From: Holophagaceae bacterium
GTDB taxonomy: Bacteria > Acidobacteriota > Holophagae > Holophagales > Holophagaceae
Length of the DNA stretch: 7,740 nt
Assembly: GCA_003538615.1 (NCBI GenBank)
Contig: DPRT01000117.1
Location: 1,411 to 9,150, forward strand
Direction: 5' to 3'
The translations under genes were made by a program, and so were the position numbers. This document shows positions 5,128 through 7,740 of the stretch, piece after piece (positions within the stretch are counted from its first letter, which is position 1; each line of letters starts with the position of its first letter). Under the pieces are notes generated by a model. It saw nothing but the letters and a program-made list of their open reading frames with translations. It searched no databases and was not told where the DNA came from.

Positions 5128-6702
5128 TCAGGGTTTGGAACCTTCCAGCTTCCAGCCCCGCCGGCCGGGCCAGAATCCATGGGACTGGCCCAGGACGTTG
5201 AAGGCCACGCCCTTGAGCCGGTTGTCCACCAGCACCCGCGCCAGGTTGTAGTTCAAGGGGATCACGGGCTTGTCGCGCCAGATGATCTCGGACAGCTTCA
5301 GGTAGATCCTCCGGCGGGCCACCGGATCCAGCGTGTGCCGCCCCTCGTCGAAGAGCCGGTCCACCTCGGGATTCAGGTAGCCGCTCACATTCGCCCCAGT
5401 CCGGTAGCCATCCCGGGTGAAGAGGGGGCTGTCCACATCTGGATCGAGGGCCACAGCCCAGCCGTAGGACCAGAGGTCCCCCTCGTGGCGGGCGGAGGTT
5501 TCCGTGAGCGACTCGAAGGTCAGCTGCCGGACCTCGATGCGCATCCCCACCCGGGCCGCCTGTTCTGCGAGCAGTCGAACGGGGGTGCGGGTGACGGCAA
5601 CGGCCTGCTCGTAGGCCACCAGCTGGAGCCTGCGCCCCTGTCGGTCCTGCCGGATCCCATCCGGCCCCAGACGCCAACCCGCGGCATCCAGGATGGTCGA
5701 AGCCCGGTGGGAGTTGGGAAGTGGTCTCGGCGTGGGATCGTGGGCCCAGCTCTCGGGCGGCCAGAACGACGATGCCAGCCGGGTGGGGAAGAACCTCCGG
5801 GCCCTCGCGAATTCCTGCCAGGGCACCAGCTCTGCCAGGGCCTGCCGCAGGGCCAGCTCCCCGAGCAGGCTGCGCTTCGGGTCGCAGTTCAGGAAGAAAG
5901 CGCCGAAGGCGGCCTGGGGCACCGCGTGGGCCTGCAGGCGCCCTTCGCCGCGGACCCCCTTCCGCACCAGGTAATGGGAGAGCCCGCCGGTCAGGGCGTA
6001 GTGGTAGCGCCCCTCCAGAACCGCCGGGATCATGGCCTTCTCCAGGGCGGGATCCGTGAACTCGAAGGCGGGCCACAGGCCCGGGTGGGCCCCCCGATAG
6101 CCGTCCCAGCGTTCGACCCGCAGATGCTTCGTGGTGGCCCGGCCCACCACCCGGTAGGGACCCGAGCCCACAGGCTGGAAATTCACGGCGGCGGCCTGGG
6201 GTTTCGCGCCCACCTGGTAGTGCCGGCGAGGCACGGGGACGAAGCTGTACAAATCCGACAACAGGGCCCCGCGGGGCCGGGCCAGGCGGATCCGCACCTG
6301 CAGGGGGCCTTCGGCCACCAGGCTGTCCAGGCTGGCCACGCCGCCCACCGTATCCGCCACCGCACGGACCTGGGGCAGACGCAGCGTCCGCCAGGTGAAG
6401 ACCAGGTCTTCGGCCTCAATGGGACTGCCGTCGTGCCAGGTCATGCCCGGCCGGAGCTGGAGCAGCACCTCGCGTCCGCCCTTCAGGACCGTCCAATCCT
6501 TCAGCAGGCCCGGAATGAACTGGCCCTTGGCATCCATGTCCACCAGGCGGTCGAAAATCAGGTCGACCGCCTCCATGTCCGTGTCCCGGGACATGAGCAG
6601 CGGGTTCAGCGTGGTCCATTCGTCCATGGCCACGCGGATGGGTTCCTCCGCGCGGAGGGCGCAGAGCAGGAGCATCGGGAGTAGAAGGGAGCGCCAGCGC
6701 AT
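5128..6702 (-). CDS. Exported solute-binding protein, family 5 (peptide/nickel/oligopeptide ABC transporter type)
   Basis: Family 5 solute-binding proteins capture peptides, nickel chelates or other solutes outside the inner membrane and deliver them to an ABC permease. The 524-residue product has typical length. It begins with a signal peptide, MRWRSLLLPMLLLCALRA, with likely cleavage before EEPIRV; the Cys at 14 does not sit in a convincing lipobox. Family landmarks are LNPLLMSRDTD (32-42), the signature LRPGMTWHDGSPIEAEDLVF (83-102), PVGSGPYRV (177-185), FFLNCDPKRSLLGELALRQA (269-288), and a C-terminal ANVSGYLNPEVDRLFDEGR (437-455) followed by KPVIPLNYN. I chose the ATG at 6702 because GGAGGGGG sits just upstream; the frame is open to 6723. 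No permease or ATPase gene is nearby, so its transporter is encoded elsewhere. It lies 40 nt after the thioredoxin-like gene, probably the same transcript, and ends 12 bp from the convergent WYL gene. Confidence 0.9.
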   Translation of the reverse strand: MRWRSLLLPMLLLCALRAEEPIRVAMDEWTTLNPLLMSRDTDMEAVDLIFDRLVDMDAKGQFIPGLLKDWTVLKGGREVLLQLRPGMTWHDGSPIEAEDLVFTWRTLRLPQVRAVADTVGGVASLDSLVAEGPLQVRIRLARPRGALLSDLYSFVPVPRRHYQVGAKPQAAAVNFQPVGSGPYRVVGRATTKHLRVERWDGYRGAHPGLWPAFEFTDPALEKAMIPAVLEGRYHYALTGGLSHYLVRKGVRGEGRLQAHAVPQAAFGAFFLNCDPKRSLLGELALRQALAELVPWQEFARARRFFPTRLASSFWPPESWAHDPTPRPLPNSHRASTILDAAGWRLGPDGIRQDRQGRRLQLVAYEQAVAVTRTPVRLLAEQAARVGMRIEVRQLTFESLTETSARHEGDLWSYGWAVALDPDVDSPLFTRDGYRTGANVSGYLNPEVDRLFDEGRHTLDPVARRRIYLKLSEIIWRDKPVIPLNYNLARVLVDNRLKGVAFNVLGQSHGFWPGRRGWKLEGSKP

Positions 6703-6742
6703 CGTGCCCCCTCCATCGGCCAACCCGGGGGCGGGCTGTAAT

Positions 6743-7312
6743 CTACTGCATGGATGCGGTCTCCACCAGCTCCACCAGGGCCTCCGCCATGCGCTGCCCG
6801 GCCCTCGGGGGATTCTCCACCACCGTCCCCACCAGCTTCTGCGCCCCGCCCGGCTGGGTGGCGAAAAGGTAGAAGGTCGGAACCCGCGCCACCTTCTGGG
6901 CCGGACAACCCGCGGGCCACTGGGCCGCGGGAGCCTGCTTGTCCCGGTAGACGCCCAGGTAGTGGACCTCGATGAAGGGATTGGGTTCCCCTTCCAGGGC
7001 CAGCAGATCCGGCAGCTGGTAATGGCTGTCGCCGCACCAGGAGCCGAACACCGCCACCAGGGTGAAGGGCCGCTGCACGGCCTTCCAGCGGGCCTTCAAC
7101 CCTCCGGACAGGGGGGCCTTGGCCAGGGTGTCCCGGAAGATCGCCCGATGGGCGAGGATCTCCTGGGCCGTCGCCGGTCCCAGCAGCAGGGGCAGCTTGT
7201 CCTTGGGATCACAGGAGAGGCCGCCGGGCTGGGCCGGGGGGATGGGGGGGGGGATGGGCGGCGTCTGGGCCAGGGCGCCCAGGGTTCCGAGGGCCAGGAT
7301 GGCGGCTTTCAT
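6743..7312 (-). CDS. Exported thioredoxin-fold protein with CGDS active-site motif
   Basis: The 189-residue product starts with a probable signal peptide (MKAAILALGTLGALA, cut before QTPP), then a Pro-rich linker PPIPPPIPP (about 18-26). The core (about 80-165) looks like a thioredoxin fold: FTLVAVFGSWCGDSHYQLPDL with the active-site motif Cys93-Gly-Asp-Ser96, then a strand IEVHYLGVYRDK, and the cis-proline loop ARVPTFYLF (Pro145). It resembles thioredoxin-like proteins with a WCGD motif (Thioredoxin_9 type). The second active-site Cys is Ser, so a classical dithiol oxidoreductase is unlikely unless Cys34 or Cys136 takes part. A monothiol or non-redox role is possible. The ATG at 7312 has AGGAGA (complement of 7318-7323) at good spacing; the frame is open further upstream but runs into the divergent regulator. 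A run of ten C on the coding strand lies at codons 20-23. It is likely co-transcribed with the solute-binding protein gene. Confidence 0.8.
   Translation of the reverse strand: MKAAILALGTLGALAQTPPIPPPIPPAQPGGLSCDPKDKLPLLLGPATAQEILAHRAIFRDTLAKAPLSGGLKARWKAVQRPFTLVAVFGSWCGDSHYQLPDLLALEGEPNPFIEVHYLGVYRDKQAPAAQWPAGCPAQKVARVPTFYLFATQPGGAQKLVGTVVENPPRAGQRMAEALVELVETASMQ
7236..7258 (+). repeat. Homopolymer G runs (G6-AT-G10-AT-G3) inside the thioredoxin-like gene
   Basis: The plus strand has G6 at 7236-7241, G10 at 7244-7253 and G3 at 7256-7258, each pair separated by AT. On the coding (minus) strand this is a C10 tract near codons 20-23 of the thioredoxin-like gene and encodes the Pro/Ile-rich linker. 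Such a tract is prone to slippage, and the G-rich strand could form a G-quadruplex. Confidence 0.85.
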
Positions 7313-7343
7313 GGGATTCTCCTGGGTCCAGTGTAGCGATGCG

Positions 7344-7375
7344 ATAAACTTGACTCGTTTGCTCAAGAATACTAA
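7344..7375 (+). promoter_or_regulatory. Candidate promoter and operator between the thioredoxin-like gene and the Rrf2 regulator
   Basis: The 84-bp divergent region is locally AT-richer than its surroundings. It contains CTTGA (7349-7353) and TCAAG (7363-7367), a perfect 5-bp dyad with a 9-bp centre, within a stretch that begins ATA (7344) and ends AATACT. TTGACT (7350-7355) matches a -35 box at five of six positions; TACTAA (7370-7375) is a poorly spaced -10 candidate (14 bp). The overlap of a dyad with a -35 element fits autoregulation by the adjacent Rrf2-family protein, whose relatives often repress their own promoters. The assignment is inferred from layout only. Confidence 0.4.
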
Positions 7376-7396
7376 CCTGGAACCTGGAGAACCGCC

Positions 7397-7740
7397 GTGA
7401 AGATCTCGGCCCGAGGCAGGTACAGCATGCAGGCCCTGTTCGACCTGGCCCACCACAGCCACGGCCAGCCGGTGCCCCTGCATGTGATCGCCGAGCGCCA
7501 GAAGCTCTCCCTGCCCTTCCTCGAGCAGATCTTCAACAAGCTCAAGAAGGCCGGTGTCGTGGCCAGCGTGCGCGGCCCCAAGGGCGGCTACATCCTCACG
7601 CGGCCCTGCAACCAGGTGAGCGTGGGCGAGATCCTGCGCCTCACGGACAGCAGCTTCTACGCCGTGGCCAAGGAGGATCCCAAGGCCGCCAGCAAGATCC
7701 TCATGGCCGATGAGCGCATGAGCCGCATGCTCTGGAACCG
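7397..7740 (+). CDS. Rrf2/IscR-family transcriptional regulator (N-terminal part, cut by window edge)
   Basis: Rrf2 proteins are winged-helix regulators that often sense Fe-S cluster status, nitric oxide or redox state. The visible 114 residues start MKISARGRYSMQALFDLA, the family hallmark, followed by VPLHVIAERQKLSLPFLEQI (helix-turn-helix, about 26-45), FNKLKKAGVVASVRGPKGGY (46-65, including the wing) and VSVGEILRLTD (75-84). This is close to E. coli IscR over the DNA-binding domain. In IscR the next segment carries Cys92, Cys98, Cys104 and His107 as cluster ligands. Here residues 85-114 (SSFYAVAKEDPKAASKILMA and onward) hold no Cys or His at all; the only visible Cys is Cys71. The start is GTG at 7397, supported by GGAGA (7386-7390) 6 nt upstream and by the conserved first residues. 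The name IscR is therefore not given. The gene continues beyond the window, so downstream partners are unknown. Confidence 0.93.
   Translation, partial: MKISARGRYSMQALFDLAHHSHGQPVPLHVIAERQKLSLPFLEQIFNKLKKAGVVASVRGPKGGYILTRPCNQVSVGEILRLTDSSFYAVAKEDPKAASKILMADERMSRMLWN

Noticed and set aside
3246..5201. A 651-codon open frame on the plus strand
   Set aside because: It runs antisense through the EamA gene and then in another frame through the WYL gene; the product is Gly/Arg/Pro/Gln-rich without domains, a typical high-GC artefact.
7372..7581. A 69-codon minus-strand open frame opposite the Rrf2 gene
   Set aside because: It is antisense to a strongly conserved winged-helix domain and has no supporting ribosome-binding site or homology.

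Overview
The window is a GC-rich bacterial chromosome segment with ordinary housekeeping genes and no phage, plasmid, CRISPR or rRNA/tRNA signature. Codon use is strongly GC-biased at third positions in all genes, and Shine-Dalgarno sites are purine-rich. The predicted exported proteins (a family 5 solute-binding protein and a thioredoxin-fold protein) suggest a Gram-negative. The overall protein flavour reminds me of Acidobacteriota of the Holophaga/Geothrix type, but that placement is a low-confidence inference.

Layout from left to right. (1) 1-275, minus: the start of uvrB (nucleotide excision repair), cut by the window edge. (2) 276-382: an intergenic strip filled by a long imperfect inverted repeat built from CGCCAAG units. 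(3) 383-1959, minus: acpP then fabF, acyl carrier protein and the elongating ketoacyl-ACP synthase, separated by a strong hairpin. (4) 2058-2987, plus: a XerC/XerD-type tyrosine recombinase, divergent from acpP. Just downstream is a palindrome-rich spacer and then a second, diverged copy of the recombinase's last ~22 codons, in the same frame, 135 bp further on. (5) 3135-4013, minus: an EamA-type drug/metabolite transporter. (6) 4102-5115, plus: a WYL/WCX-domain protein with a histone-H1-like Lys/Ala-rich N-terminus and a Pro/Arg/Glu/His-rich C-terminus, but no helix-turn-helix. (7) 5128-6702 and 6743-7312, minus: a periplasmic family 5 solute-binding protein preceded by an exported thioredoxin-fold protein with a CGDS active site; the 40-nt gap suggests co-transcription. 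(8) 7397-7740, plus: the start of an Rrf2/IscR-family regulator, truncated by the window edge, divergent from the thioredoxin-like gene across an 84-bp region with a candidate operator.

The genes form no single pathway. Within fatty-acid synthesis, acpP and fabF work together: FabF elongates chains carried on AcpP. The Rrf2 regulator is placed to control itself and perhaps the divergent thioredoxin-like/solute-binding pair.

No obvious new multi-gene system is visible. The observations most worth following are the in-frame 135-bp tail-swap at the end of the recombinase gene with its nested palindromes, the HTH-less WYL protein with H1-like tails, the CGCCAAG palindrome between fabF and uvrB, and the Rrf2 protein that lacks the usual Fe-S cysteines in the visible part.
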